Part shown: positions 32,355 through 44,347 of the stretch, piece after piece | How the letters are laid out: every line of letters begins with the position of its first letter | Position numbering within the stretch: position 1 is the first letter of the stretch | DNA from: Cyclaneusma minus | Taxonomy: Eukaryota; Ascomycota; Leotiomycetes; Marthamycetales; Marthamycetaceae | Length of the DNA stretch: 64,000 bases | Direction: 5' to 3' | Assembly (NCBI GenBank): GCA_037179335.1 | Contig: JAKZHN010000008.1 | Location: 434,001-498,000, forward strand | The notes under the pieces: model-generated | The model's database searches: none | The model's input: the letters and a program-made list of their open reading frames with translations, nothing else | What the model was told of the DNA's origin: nothing | Made by a program: the position numbers and the translations under genes

Positions 32355-33321
32355 TCACCGTACCTCCGTGCCCTCCTCCGACGTAGTAGTAATTCTCGGC
32401 ACCGGAGCCATATTCCCCAATTCCGAGCCCTGCCCACTCTGCCCCCTCTTCCGTCCCGGAATATGGAAATGCGACGCCGGTCCAGCTGTCGAGGAGCCTG
32501 ACTCACTAGACTCGCCAAATGTGCGGGATAGGAAGCCTTTCTTGCGCGGGGCGGGGGCTTTCGGTGCGTTGTCGTCGTTGAGGCCGACTTCTTCGAAACC
32601 TTCTTCTGCGGTGGGGGGTTGGGCTTCGAAACGGCGTGAGGCGGAGCGGGGGAGGCGGGGGAGGCGCGCGGAGTCGAGGGATTGGCGGCCGGGTTCGGCT
32701 TGGGTGACGGGGGAGCGGGCGGATATGTCCTGGTGGTTTTGTTAGAGAATGGAAGGGGAGGGGTTTGGTGGAGAGATGGATGGGAGGGGGTGAGAGGTGG
32801 TGGGGAAGGCTTACGAATGAGCGGCGGTAGGAATCGAAGGACTCGCGAGAGATGGAGAAGGGCTCGTTTTCGGCAAGGCTGCTGCGGGTTCCTGATGATG
32901 TGTTGGATGGGTTTGAGCGGCGAGGCCAGAAGCTCTTCTTCTCGGGCGGCGACGGCTAGATGATATCAGTCCATCGGCGGTGCAAATAGGCATTACGATA
33001 GTCTCACTGGCAAATATACGCCGCTATCATTCACGACTGCATCAATCAATTAGCCAATTGTTCATTACTAGGTATTTTATAGAATAGAGGCAGCATGTAT
33101 GCGATGAGCCTCATGTTGGGAAGAGGGCGCGTACCACTCATCTTGTACTCGACAGGCTCCTGGTTCCTCGTGTTGACAGACAGGGCCGACGTCCTGGAAC
33201 CCATGGTATCGACCTTCTCGAAGGCCGTCGGCGCGCCATTGTCGCTTCCCGGACGACTGTTCTCATCCTGGGATGGTTCCAGGCCCGGGGTGCGCTTGGC
33301 AAAAGGATTCCGGATGGGCAT
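32355..33321 (-). CDS. Conserved ascomycete protein of unknown function
   Basis: Four exons on the minus strand: 33321-33135, 33036-33008 (29 nt), 32955-32815 and 32729-32355, joined by GT-AG introns, giving 243 residues. The protein starts MPIRNPFAKR. It contains NDSGVYLPPSPPEKKSFW, then ENEPFSISRESFDSYRRSFD, FEEVGLNDDN, and near the end FHIPGRKRGQSGQGSELG. I recognise this motif order from many filamentous ascomycete hypothetical proteins, but none has a function known to me. It is low-complexity, Ser/Pro/Arg-rich, with no membrane helix or signal peptide, and probably largely disordered. The tiny second exon is supported because it restores the VYLPPSPPEK motif across two junctions. Confidence 0.8.
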
Positions 33322-36182
33322 GGTGCAATTGATGTATGGTCAGGTCAATTGATGTGTAGTGGTGCAAGATTATTGTGTGTAGTGGGAGTGGCAGCTTAGG
33401 AGCGATGGTGGCGCATAGACTCGATGAAATCAGCGTGATGCGAGAAGAATGGGCCTTGGATGGCGGTGCAAAAGTCGACGTACGGGATGATGGGGATGCG
33501 CTGGCACCCGCTGATCACTATGAGATGTTTAAGTCACGAGTCGTCAGGCCTCTCCTGTCTTTTGTGGCCCTTGTCCGGGTTGTCGATCCCATCCTCGCTC
33601 TTTCTTGGAGAGCGGGAGCTTATTGGCCGCATCCAGGCTGAGTGGAACCCCGGAACTGCAAATCTGGCGGGGCGCTGTGGGGATCTCGGGGTTGAAGCGG
33701 TGCCCGGACCCGGATCGCTCGGCCTTCCGTGTAGGTTCACCAGACTTCACCATGTACTGATCATTGTCATTGTCGAACAGATGGTGTTTCCGGCTTGTGC
33801 ACATATTGAATTCTCGAGACTCCGGGTCTCAGACTCGCCACAAGGCACGCTCTTGGACTCTCGTGCAGGAACCGAAACGCAGTTCGCTTGCCACGGATTC
33901 CCACGGCTCGGTGGAGGCTTGCATCAAGTGAATACAGCATGAGGCGGGCCAAAACATGGTCAAGACGCCACGTGCGAGCGGAAAGCTGAGTGCTGAATAT
34001 TGAAGAAGCCTTTTTTTGAATTCTGAAATAATATATTTTCAATGCGCCATTCAGGACAGGCTGAATGGAGAGCCTTGCCTGGCCTTCCGACAAGACGCCA
34101 CTCCCGCTCTAGCACTGGGCAGATCAAAAGCTTGAGACTCCCGAGCCGTGCATGTATGGATATTGAGCCGAGAGCATGGGAAAGAGGAAGGCTTCCTGAG
34201 AATGCCATATTGGGGATGCGTAATCTTCTGACTGTGAGCTGCATCTTCCATATTGCTCAGATTCTCATGATATGTAGTAGGCCAAATGCTAAGTTGAAGG
34301 ATTGCGTGGTCTTTGAGTGTTTAATATCTAGGTAATTGGCCAGATCGCTTGCGAGTTGGTAGACAACGAAAAGTTTTCGACTTTGTGTTCTGGTCGATCT
34401 CGGACAATATGATGCCATTGGTTTCGCAAGGCGTTGCCGTTTGTAGACTCACGTCAGCCTCTTCCAGCGCAGCTGTGCCCTTCTTTCGCTGCGACTACTC
34501 GAGTAAGCCAAGCCTGTGTGTCGACCGAGGAGAATATCGTCTTCGTATCCGGGCTCACCGCAAGTCGATGCAGCCAAATGCAAGGAAGACTTCTAGAATG
34601 TCCGGTCGTGCAACTCAGTCATGCCCACCATGCCGACGAGAATAGCCAAAGCGATATTTGTTGCGGTTGAAGCGATGCAGCATGCAAGGAACAGCCGACG
34701 GTGCAGGAGAAAGGTGTGGAATTTTGGCTCTCGGCCGTGGACGTTGAGATCAGGCCGGCGGGCCGTCGATGTTTCACAAACCTTTGACTCTTTGGGAGGG
34801 AGAGCTCGCTAACAGCAAAAAGCAAGGAGCTGAGGATTGAAGACATGACTGGAGCAAAGTCCGGCGGCCATGAGGGGTACGAGTCTGTAACGATGCTAAC
34901 ACCGAGGAAACACATGGCAATTTATTGGAGGATCTGGGATCATCGTGCTTCACAGCAGTCTTGGTCAAACACCATCTGTTAGTGACTGTTACTCGGATCT
35001 GACCATCTTGCTGTCCTTCTCTGTGTCTGTTACTACTCTTTTAGACGCCGGGCGGAAAACACAGCATCCACTCACACGTTACCCCTTCCACTTACTGTGA
35101 TGGTGGCAGAAATGCCCCTGTCTCCCTCCCTGGGCTGCCATCCACACCGAGCATCGCACATGGTCCCAACCATCGGGTGCTGCTGGTCTGTGATGCGAAT
35201 CCTGCATCCCTTCATTCCCTCGCAAATACCCCATTTAGCCTCGTATATGTGGTCCCCGCTCATGCATCTCATACTCCAACCATGCCGCTGTGGTCTTGGC
35301 TTGCATCTGGCCCTATGAGCTGCGAAGACAAATAGCATGGGATGTCCACACTACTCTGCCTGTCCCTCATAAATGCTGGTCAGACTGCAACTCCATCTTG
35401 AATCTCACCAACCCATCCAGAGGACTTGCTTATTGCTGCCGCTGCCCACCCCCTAACCCTATCTGTTACCATCGTATCGGCACTGCCGCGGATTCTTGCA
35501 GCATTTGTTACCTCGCTTCTTGATACTCGCCGACAGCCGGCCCTCTCGTCTGCCAGTATTCTTGTCGGAAACAAATTTTGTTTCTGAGCTGAAAAAGTCG
35601 TATGAAAACACCATCTCGTCCCTCCATCTGATCATTCTCTAAAGCACATACTGAATGTAGGTCACCGGCCAGCCACGTCACATCCGTATTCACATACCTT
35701 ACACAATCCTGCCATACGTCCTAGGCCCCCACCAGACCACCGCAATAGCAAAATTATTATTTGATATTAAGCGTGGGGTCAGTCGATTGTATCCACGCCT
35801 GAATAGACTTTTGCGAGCCCCCCGTTGTCGGAACCAGTCAAACCCCGTGCGCCTTCCGCTGCTCTTTCTGCCTTTGGCATCTCCGACTGGCAGGTGCCAT
35901 TCTGCTGCCAGCACCCGTAGCGAGACCTCCAACTTTGAAGCATCGCGCTCATCCTGCGCATAATACCCACGTCACTCTTTCTTGAGCTTCAAGTCTCACC
36001 CTCAACGCCAAGGGCTTCGACCCTCTCGCACCTATCATTCTTTGCAATACTCTCACCCTAATCCTACTCTCCGCCTCGTCTTCAGCTGCCGCCTGTTTGG
36101 CGGCTTGATATCACACAGCAACTGAGACACAACCACGAACCCGAACCTCTTCTGGAAGTCGACATCCACTCCCTCATCCATC
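33322..36182. other. 2.9-kb intergenic region, no gene seen
   Basis: Open frames on both strands are short and featureless. The last 250 bases (about 35,930-36,180) are CT-rich and likely form the 5' leader of the next gene. Confidence 0.45.
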
Positions 36183-37387
36183 ATGTCCGACTCCTCGACC
36201 TTTTTCCTATCATGGCAGCTGTGGGAGCAGTTGAGCGGGGTAAGCTAGCCAGTCCTCTGTTCTTGCGGAGCGAGACGCTGACTTGTGCATTCTAGGCACT
36301 GGCCTTTGCGCTGGTGATCGCTGTCTTCTTCGGCACTTGCAGGTTGGTGTACAAGCGGTGGTGGGTCAGCAGGGCCGCACGCAAGGAGGAAGCCAGGCTA
36401 CGAGACGTCGCGACGGCCTGTAGGGAGAACAAGATTAGCGTGGTGAAGGGAAGCGATGGGGTACTTTTCGGCCTTCCTGCCCTTCGATACGGAACCCAGA
36501 TCCCCGGAATCTGGAACGCCACGGACAACATCCCGGCCCTGGATGTGACTGGTCGCCTGCGCAAGAGCGCTTCTTCAACAACCGAATCGATCGGCTCGAA
36601 GAACAGCAGCACCATCTCCTTTGCCAAGAATGAGAAGACCCCCATGGGTGATGACAGAGGAAATCTGCCATCGATGACCTTTTCATACGACCACGCCTCC
36701 GACATCGAGAATGGAAATGTTCCACACTTCAGTCTGCCTCCGCGTATGCGAGAGGTCACCCGAGAAGACCTCAAGCTCGATGAAGAGACGCTTGGCCAGT
36801 TTGAGGGACAGTCAGCGGCCAACATGGACCTCGGCCGCTCCCTGGGCAAGTCAGGCTTTCAACTAGGACCACCCTCTGTTGTCGCAGACAGCGACCATGC
36901 CTCCAACAGCTCGGTGTTTGCGGAGCCCGAGGGTGAAGTCGTCGAATACGCAGCTGCGCGGTCAAACCAGAATGCTCAAGAGGACCTGCCACCCAGAGCC
37001 GGCGAATACTTCTCAGTCGCCCAGGATGCACCCGAGATGCACCCTCTACCGCATGCGCAGTCTTCTGCCAAGTTGTCTTTCGTGTCTTCCCATCAATCAC
37101 TCAACGCCCTAGCCGCCATCACCGAGTCCACCGAGTCCAATGAGCCTCTGCTTGCCGAAGAGCCTTTGCTGAGGGAAGAGAAGCCCGGCTCACCAGCCTT
37201 TGGTGCGGGAACAGTTCACGCCAACAGATACGTGCGCAAGGTCAACTCGTCATTCCAGCTCTTCCCTGCCGGTACGCTGGAGGGACGTCCGTCGATGGAA
37301 CAGGAGGCGCTTAACGAGATGCAATCGAATGAGGCGAAGAAGAAGAACAGGCTCTCCATCAAGACCTACTTCCCGCGTAGGAAGTAG
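36183..37387 (+). CDS. Single-pass membrane protein of unknown function, fungal
   Basis: Exon 1 is 36183-36239, a GT-AG intron spans 36240-36295, and exon 2 is 36296-37387, giving 382 residues. The N-terminal FLSWQLWEQLSG is followed by one hydrophobic helix (ALAFALVIAVFFGTCRLVY, about residues 20-38) and a basic, Arg-rich stretch. The remaining ~340 residues are hydrophilic, Ser/Glu-rich and probably cytosolic. The layout (short lumenal head, helix, basic coil, then LFGLPALRYGTQIPGIWNA) is like a family of ascomycete hypothetical proteins with an N-terminal LWQEM-type opening, but I cannot give a function. No truncation is seen. Confidence 0.75.
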
Positions 37388-38587
37388 ATTACTTGACGTC
37401 GCTTGACGAGCTCTGATGGCTGCACTTTGCGGTGCTTGTCCGTGTACTACCACACTTTTCTCAGCATTCCTCGTCAAGTATGCCGCCAAGGCCATCTTCT
37501 CCTGGCTACTCAGCCATCACGCCCCTCCTAATTCGAGAGATTCTCCAGTCACGAGGTGACGAGGCACGATCACCTATCCTCATATCATAGCCTGTCGCAT
37601 CTGTCCCCCTTGGAGCCAACGATGCACTAGCATCTGATACACCAAGACAGGGCTTTGTCGACATCGATCTCGAGACGTCTACTACGTCCAACTACACACG
37701 GGGGCTCGGAATCCGGCCCCCTTCTTTCTTTTGTCAGCACAGTTCGAACTTCCTTTTCCCAGCCCAAATAGCCCCATAGCGCAGATCCACGAGTTTGTCG
37801 CAGGAGGCAAGGCTTTGCATGATTCCCTAATGGATAATGGATTTGGGCGTTTTTAGGAGCATAGCGTGGGATAACGAAAAACGGAGCATGCATTGACTTT
37901 TAAGTTGATACCCCAAGGGCCAACATGAATAACATGATGAGAATAAGTGAGCTTCAAGCTTGAATATGGCATTTGGGGCCGGGGCGCTGGACATACTTTT
38001 GGGAGAACGGGGGAAATTGTAGTACTGAATAGTACTTCGTGCTTTCTCTTTACCGCAATCCGCATAGAATCACTGAGAGTGAAGGGCCAGAAGACAGAGA
38101 GATTGAAAGAACATCATCTTGAGGCTTTTAGCCCTTCATTTTAGTGGCCATGTCGAGATCGGATCTCTTAGGATCAGGTCTTTAATGTAGGAATAGTGGG
38201 GATGTTAATAGAAGTAATGAAGCTGTAGTCGATGACTTCGATGACTATGAGTGCCGTGTACATTATGCCGTATATTTTCGTGAAGCCGACACCGTGCCTT
38301 CAAGTACGGTCTCATTGATGAGGTCGGGATAAGGGTGCTGGTCCGTGGTCTCTAAAGAGGAGAAAACTGGAAGCCTAAATCACGGGATCCCGCGCCAGAC
38401 TAGCGTGTCTTCACGCCAGACGCGAACACCACTATCGCAGCCCACTTGCCACTCGCTCAATCGTCCTCGAGCACCCGTCAACAAAGGTCGAATTCCCAGT
38501 TGAAGTTCAACGCGCCGACAAGTGCTACAAACCGCCAAAGTTCGATATTCACCTGATTGAGATCATTACATATCGGTCGCGCACGAA
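37388..38587. other. Intergenic, no gene seen
   Basis: This stretch probably holds the 3' UTR of the membrane-protein gene and the RAD51 promoter. No coding features or recognisable repeats were found. Confidence 0.4.
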
Positions 38588-39743
38588 ATGTCGGCCCACG
38601 ATGTCGAGGCTTCTCAGTCCGCTCAGGATGATGGTGGCATGGGAGGACCAGGCGCACCCACGCCACTGAGTGCTTTGGAGGTATGTCTACAATTCCCGCA
38701 GGCCTGCTGTATTCGTCTAACATATAATTACAGGGAGTTGCTGGCTTATCCAAGCGCGACATTCAACTTGTCATCGATGGCGGCTACAACACTGTCGAAT
38801 CGGTCGCTTACACCCCGCGACGAATCCTGGAGCAGATTAAGGGTATCTCGGAGCAGAAGGCTACAAAGATCTTGACTGAGGGTGTGTAAAACTCCCGTCG
38901 TATCGCTGCACATTCACTAATTGCATCCCAGCGTCCAAACTGGTACCGATGGGCTTCACGACCGCGACCGAGATGCACCAGCGCCGAAGCGAACTCATAT
39001 CCATCACGACCGGCTCCAAGCAACTTGACACCCTCCTCGCCGGCGGCGTCGAAACCGGCTCCGTCACCGAAATCTTTGGCGAATTCCGCACAGGAAAGAG
39101 TCAGATCTGCCACACCCTCGCCGTCACTTGCCAGCTGCCGTTCGACATGGGCGGTGGCGAAGGCAAGTGTCTCTACATCGACACCGAAGGCACATTCCGT
39201 CCAGTGCGCCTTCTTGCTGTTGCAAATCGATATGGATTGTCGGGTGAGGAAGTGCTGGATAATGTGGCTTATGCGAGAGCGTACAATTCGGATCATCAGT
39301 TGCAGCTGCTTAATCAGGCAGCAGCTATGATGTGCGAAACGCGCTTCTCGCTGCTTATTGTCGACAGTGCTACGGCGCTCTACCGTACCGATTTCGTTGG
39401 CCGTGGTGAGCTGTCGTCTCGCCAGACTCATCTCGCTAAGTTCATGCGTACGCTGCAGCGACTGGCTGATGAGTTTGGAATTGCGGTCGTGATTACGAAC
39501 CAGGTCGTGGCACAGGTCGACGGTGGACCTTCTGCTATGTTCAATCCGGATCCCAAGAAGCCGATTGGAGGTAACATTATTGCACACGCCAGCACGACGA
39601 GATTGAGTCTGAAGAAGGGAAGGGGAGAGACGAGAATCTGCAAGATCTATGATAGTCCGTGTCTGCCGGAGAGCGACTGTCTCTTTGCCATCAATGAGGA
39701 TGGCATTGGAGACCCAAGTCCCAAGGACTTGGAGAAGGACTAG
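38588..39743 (+). CDS. rad51: Rad51 recombinase
   Basis: RecA-family recombinase that forms nucleoprotein filaments for strand exchange in homologous recombination. Exons are 38588-38680, 38734-38881 and 38932-39743, giving 350 residues. The N-terminal HhH region reads GLSKRDIQLVIDGGYNTVESVAYTPRRIL and ISEQKATKIL. The ATPase core has Walker A GEFRTGKSQ (about residue 130) and Walker B SLLIVDSATALYR (about 220), with FGIAVVITNQVVAQVDG and GGNIIAHASTTRLSLKKGRGETR following. The end, GIGDPSPKDLEKD, is typical of the family. Both introns interrupt the N-terminal part. Identity is unambiguous. Confidence 0.98.
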
Positions 39744-40676
39744 GGAGGTCTCATGGCGAAACATTCTACAGAACTCGGGAGTTGCTATTGGTATGCTGAA
39801 TTTGGGCTTCTACTATGGATACCTACTTTTATGATCGGATTGATATCTGTTTTGCTGGGATGGGAGAATATGGGTGGCTAGTCTCGAAGAAATAGCGAGG
39901 AGCTATGGCGTTAGGGTCGGGCTGCTAGCATTGTCATTCGAGCGCTTTAGCAAACACCTTTTTACATGAATCGAAACTTGCTTTATTTTCCCCTGATTTC
40001 AGTGTTGTCGCTCGCGGCGACCATTTCCATGTGGCTGGTATTTGATGTGGAGGGAACACTTCTAATAATGAGGAACCAAGCACTTGATAATTATACAGCT
40101 GTTAAAATGTACTGATAAGTACCTACCTAAGACAATTCTTTTCAAATTCAGCTTTCCCTGATTCGGATAGTGATCATTGTCGAGGTCATGATTCGGGGGG
40201 AACCTCAAAGTTTTGTTGCACGTCGACCGAGGAATATTGAAAAAATCGTTTTTGAAAGCTGCTTTATGTGAATTTTGGATCAGATATTTTGATAGAGCTG
40301 GAAATTCTGTACAAATTGATGTATAACACGCCTGGGGTTGGAATTAGATATCAGGGGCTTCCAACTTTTTAAAACGTCAGCGCGTAGACGGATTGGGATG
40401 ACAGGGTTCTTCTGAACCGACAGAGATTCCTTTCCGTGGTATAAAATAATCTGTGGGAGACGTTAATTGAATAGAGTCTGTCGTTTGGAATTTGGCTCAG
40501 TGGCTGTCGTCTGAAGCTGATTACCCGCTTGGGTTAAGCGCCGCATTGTAGTTTTGGCTTCCCGCAGCCTGCGAAGCTCTGATCCGCGAAAGCGCGTCAA
40601 CATTCAACACCACCAAATGCGACAGCTTCAAACTCTCAACCACCACTGCTAGAAGTGGACTTCTGGGGACGACAGA
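39744..40676. other. Intergenic with a solo TTTTGTTGCACGTCGA motif
   Basis: No gene is seen. TTTTGTTGCACGTCGA occurs at about 40,212-40,227 without an obvious inverted partner nearby. It is the same terminal motif as in the elements at 6.8 and 23 kb and may be a degraded or solo end. Confidence 0.45.
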
Positions 40677-43600
40677 ATGGCCGTTGCCAGCCCGCCCTTC
40701 CTCCATAAGGAGGCACGACTGAATCTCGAAGCGCCAGTCCCTGGATCCACCGTCTTCGTTCGACTGCCTTCTACAGGCGCCTTGGCTTCCTTGCGATCAC
40801 CTCAAAAACGCTCCCACGTCGCTGATCTGCCCCCAACTGAGGATGAAGGCGACTTCCGCCAGAGACATCTAGCCATCGCGGGCTCCATTTACTTCCGGAA
40901 ACACCACTCGTTCCCTCGAAGCTTTCTTTGGAGGATTCTGGAAGATGGCAAGGTCCTTACCATTCGAGTGGTGGATCTTTGCAAAGAGGTCGACAGCCCG
41001 GATTCACATCTGACACTGCGATTCACCTTCCCCAGCCCAATACGTCCTACGTGTGTTGCTTTTGCAGACGCCAAAGGCAGTTCGACCCTCAGCGCATTTG
41101 TGTTGACCGAATCGAATCAACTCTACACTTTCGCTCTCCGACCTGAGTTCTTTCGCAGCACATCCAGCACCGAGGATCACCTTACCGAGAGCTTCCAAAC
41201 GTACACGTCTTCCTCTTTCGGTTTCAAGCATCCATTTCGACTGGTTGCTCTGAGCTCCGATGAATTGATGATCTCGTTGCACGACGGCGGACTGTTGAAA
41301 CTGGACAGAAAATCGGCAGAAAATGGTATGTATGACCACGAACTCACCGAATGGGTTCTTCTAACCAGTATTCAGGCTCAGTGTGGAAAGAAACCTTTTA
41401 TAACGCGGGTGGTTGGGGCTTGAAAGCCTTCATTCCCTACCGGGGGAACAACACTGTTCGTTACATGAAAATGAACCTCGAACTCTCTGCAGTAACCTCT
41501 ATTGCGATACAACAGACGTCTCTGGGCGGAATCCCGTATCTTTTTACCGTCTCACTCGATCACAAAATACGGGTATGGGATTTGGTCAATGGGAAAATCG
41601 CGAAAGAAATGGACATGCTCAACGAGAAAAGGGATCCAAACGAGATGGCGAAATTCATCATTCAACCGTCTGAGTCTCAGCTGATCAGAATCTGCGGCTT
41701 CAACAATTTCCACATCTGGTTTGCCACTTACTCTCCGATCCGGGGCGGACAATTCAAATTTTGGAAGGCCACCGAGGGACAGGACAATACTTTGGACCTG
41801 GTCGACTTGTGCCCCGAAAACAAGCTTCTCCCACCAGCGCCCACCAAAGATGTCTGGACTGTGAATGACTTTTCAGCCACGCTCAGCAAGGAGGGGGACC
41901 GGATTACTCTGTGGGTGTTGTTCAAGAACAATGTGTCATACAGACTACAGAAGGCGGAGCTTGATATCGACTCGGAAGCAGAACTCAAAGTCTCTTGGGA
42001 TGACAATTGGTCTGCTGTATCGCCAGAAACCCTGGGTTCGAGACCGTTGCCTAGCGTCACATCTTCAGATCCCGCGGACTGCACAGACAAGTGGCTCGAG
42101 TACATTCTGTATCCAGGAAAGTTCACAACCGCAACTATTGAGACAGCACTGTCGATATACCAACGAGGTATCGGTCTACCGAAAGATTCAATTTCGCGGA
42201 AATCGAAGAACTTGGTGGAGAAGATGACATCTCTCATTGCATACTCAACGAGATTAGATGCCGATGGAAGCGGCGAGCTGGCCTATGAGCACTACAGAAA
42301 AGCCACCGACCTTGAATGGCGTCGGCTCTACCGACTTCTTCTTGAGCTCGATAAGCAAAGGGGGGAAGCTCTATCTTTGGGATTTGATCCAGAGCAAGAA
42401 ATGCCATGGGTCGCAACAGCGGACGGGGTCTCTGCGATTCGACAGTGCAGTCTTGTAGAACGCCTGTGGCACAATGAAGACACCGTTCCTCCTGAGACGG
42501 ACCAATTCTCTGGCGACTTGGTCTCGGCAGCAATGCAGTTCCGGGAGTCCTTTTCCGACAGTCTTTCGTATGCTTGCAACGCCGTCATGAAAACAGAGCT
42601 ACTTCAAGAACCTTCAAGCAGTCCAAGAGAGCGTATGGACTCGTTCTACACAAGGTGTAATTTCGAAAACCAGATTGGTAACGAGGAGTGGGAGCAGCTC
42701 CGCGCTAACATCGGCGGCGAGGCCGGCACTTTCGAGAAGGTTACGTCGTCCGTCTACGATTCTCTTCTGTCAGCTTTGGGGTCATCGGAAATCAAGGAGC
42801 CACGCTCTGATAAGCTACCAATGGCTGATTTTGGTCGCAAGCTTGTCCTACGCGGCGTCCAGGAGACTGTCGAGTTGCATCGAAGAATATGCTTCGACCA
42901 GCTTGTGCTTCTAGTTTTCATGGAAGCAGAAGTCGGCCCAGACTACGAATACACTCTCGATACGTCGTCTTGGATCTTCAACCGATTGGTGGTTATTCTG
43001 AAGCGCTTAGAACTTGTCAGCTGGCTTGCGAAGACGCGGTTATCCATCCCGGCCAAGAAAATCAACGGGACAACTCCGTCAAAATATTCGTCTCACAACC
43101 ATAGCAAGAAAGCTCAGGACGGAGCCCTGACCATGACAGTTCTTGAAGGCTGTCTAGGAACGCTAGTGGGACTTGACTCGCAGTCAGGGGATATGCCGTC
43201 GTCAGTAACGGCCCTCTTGACCAGCATATGCCACCCGGAGAGCGAGTACATGCTTGAGACTGCCCCAATTCAGTGCTTCCTGATCTCGATGCGGAGGCCT
43301 GATCTAGCACTGGAGTTCGGCCAGTTCTGTGCCCAAGACCCGTTCTCATTTTATGTTCAAGGTCGTGCTTGTCTCGCCGCTAGGGATCTCCCCACTGCTG
43401 CCATGTATTTCCAGAGGGCAGCCTTTGACTTGGGTATGTTGAGACCGATACACACCAATTCTCCCATGCTGACGTATGCAGGACACCCTGAGCCCAAAAT
43501 GTCGGCAGAGCGCCATAGCTCTGGCCTTCTCGATGAAACGGATTGGAAGCTATTCTACGCCGGCCTCCCTGAGTACTACTCTCACATCGTAGGTCTATTC

Positions 43601-44347
43601 GACAAGGAAAAGCTCTATTCCTATGTAATCGACTTTGCCCGCCTTTCCCTCCAATTCTCAGGCATTCACGGCCGTCCCAACAAGTCAGCCGAAAGCATTC
43701 AACTCCGCACCGAAATGCACAGCCGCCTCTTCAACGCCGCCATCCAAACCTCGCGCTTTGACATCGCCCACTCCACCCTAGCCATGTTCACCGACCTCGC
43801 ACTCCAACAATCCTCCCTCCGCGCCCTCGTTCTCAAAATCTGCGAAACGGGATGTACCTCCCAGCTCCTCTCCCTCCCCTTCCTCTCCCTCCAATCCGCG
43901 GTCGACGACATCCTCGCCCAAAAAGCCAGTTCGATCGCCGACCCCAACGTCGGCATCCCGTACCACAAAATCCTGTACGCCTGGCGCATCCGGCACCAGG
44001 ATTTCCGCGGCGCGGCTAGTGTGGCGTTGGAAAGATTGCAGCGACTGCAACAGCTGGGTGATGGCGATTTGGGCGCGAGGTCTGATGGCGAGGCGGTGCT
44101 GGAGACGCCTGTTACGAATGCGTTTATGTCGGTGATAAATGCACTGAGCTGTGTTGATCCGAACCATGCCTGGGTGCTCTCGGAAGGACTGCCTAGTGCA
44201 GGATCCAGGGGCAATGGCACGTTGCAGAAGAGAAAGGTGGTCACGCTGGAGGATGTGCGGAGAGCGTATCAGGCGGAGCTGGATCGCATTGCGGCGATTG
44301 AGAATAACCAGTTTGCGTTTGGGGAAGGGATGGATATGGAGTTGTAG
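40677..44347 (+). CDS. nup120: Nup120/Nup160-type nucleoporin
   Basis: Large scaffold nucleoporin of the Y-complex (Nup107-160/Nup84 complex) with an N-terminal beta-propeller and C-terminal helical domain. Exon 1 is 40677-41325, intron 1 spans 41326-41375, and exon 2 starts at 41376. A second intron at 43434-43481 (48 nt, GTATGT donor, GCTGAC branch, CAG acceptor, no stop) is likely, because removing it joins AAFDLG to HPEPKMSAE; this gives 1190 residues rather than 1206. Family signs include PRSFLWRILEDGKVLTIRVVDL early, and YLFTVSLDHKIRVWDLVNGKI, a blade typical of Nup120/Nup160. The C-terminus, RRAYQAELDRIAAIENNQFAFGEG, fits the helical end. Confidence is high for family, moderate for intron 2. 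Confidence 0.88.
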
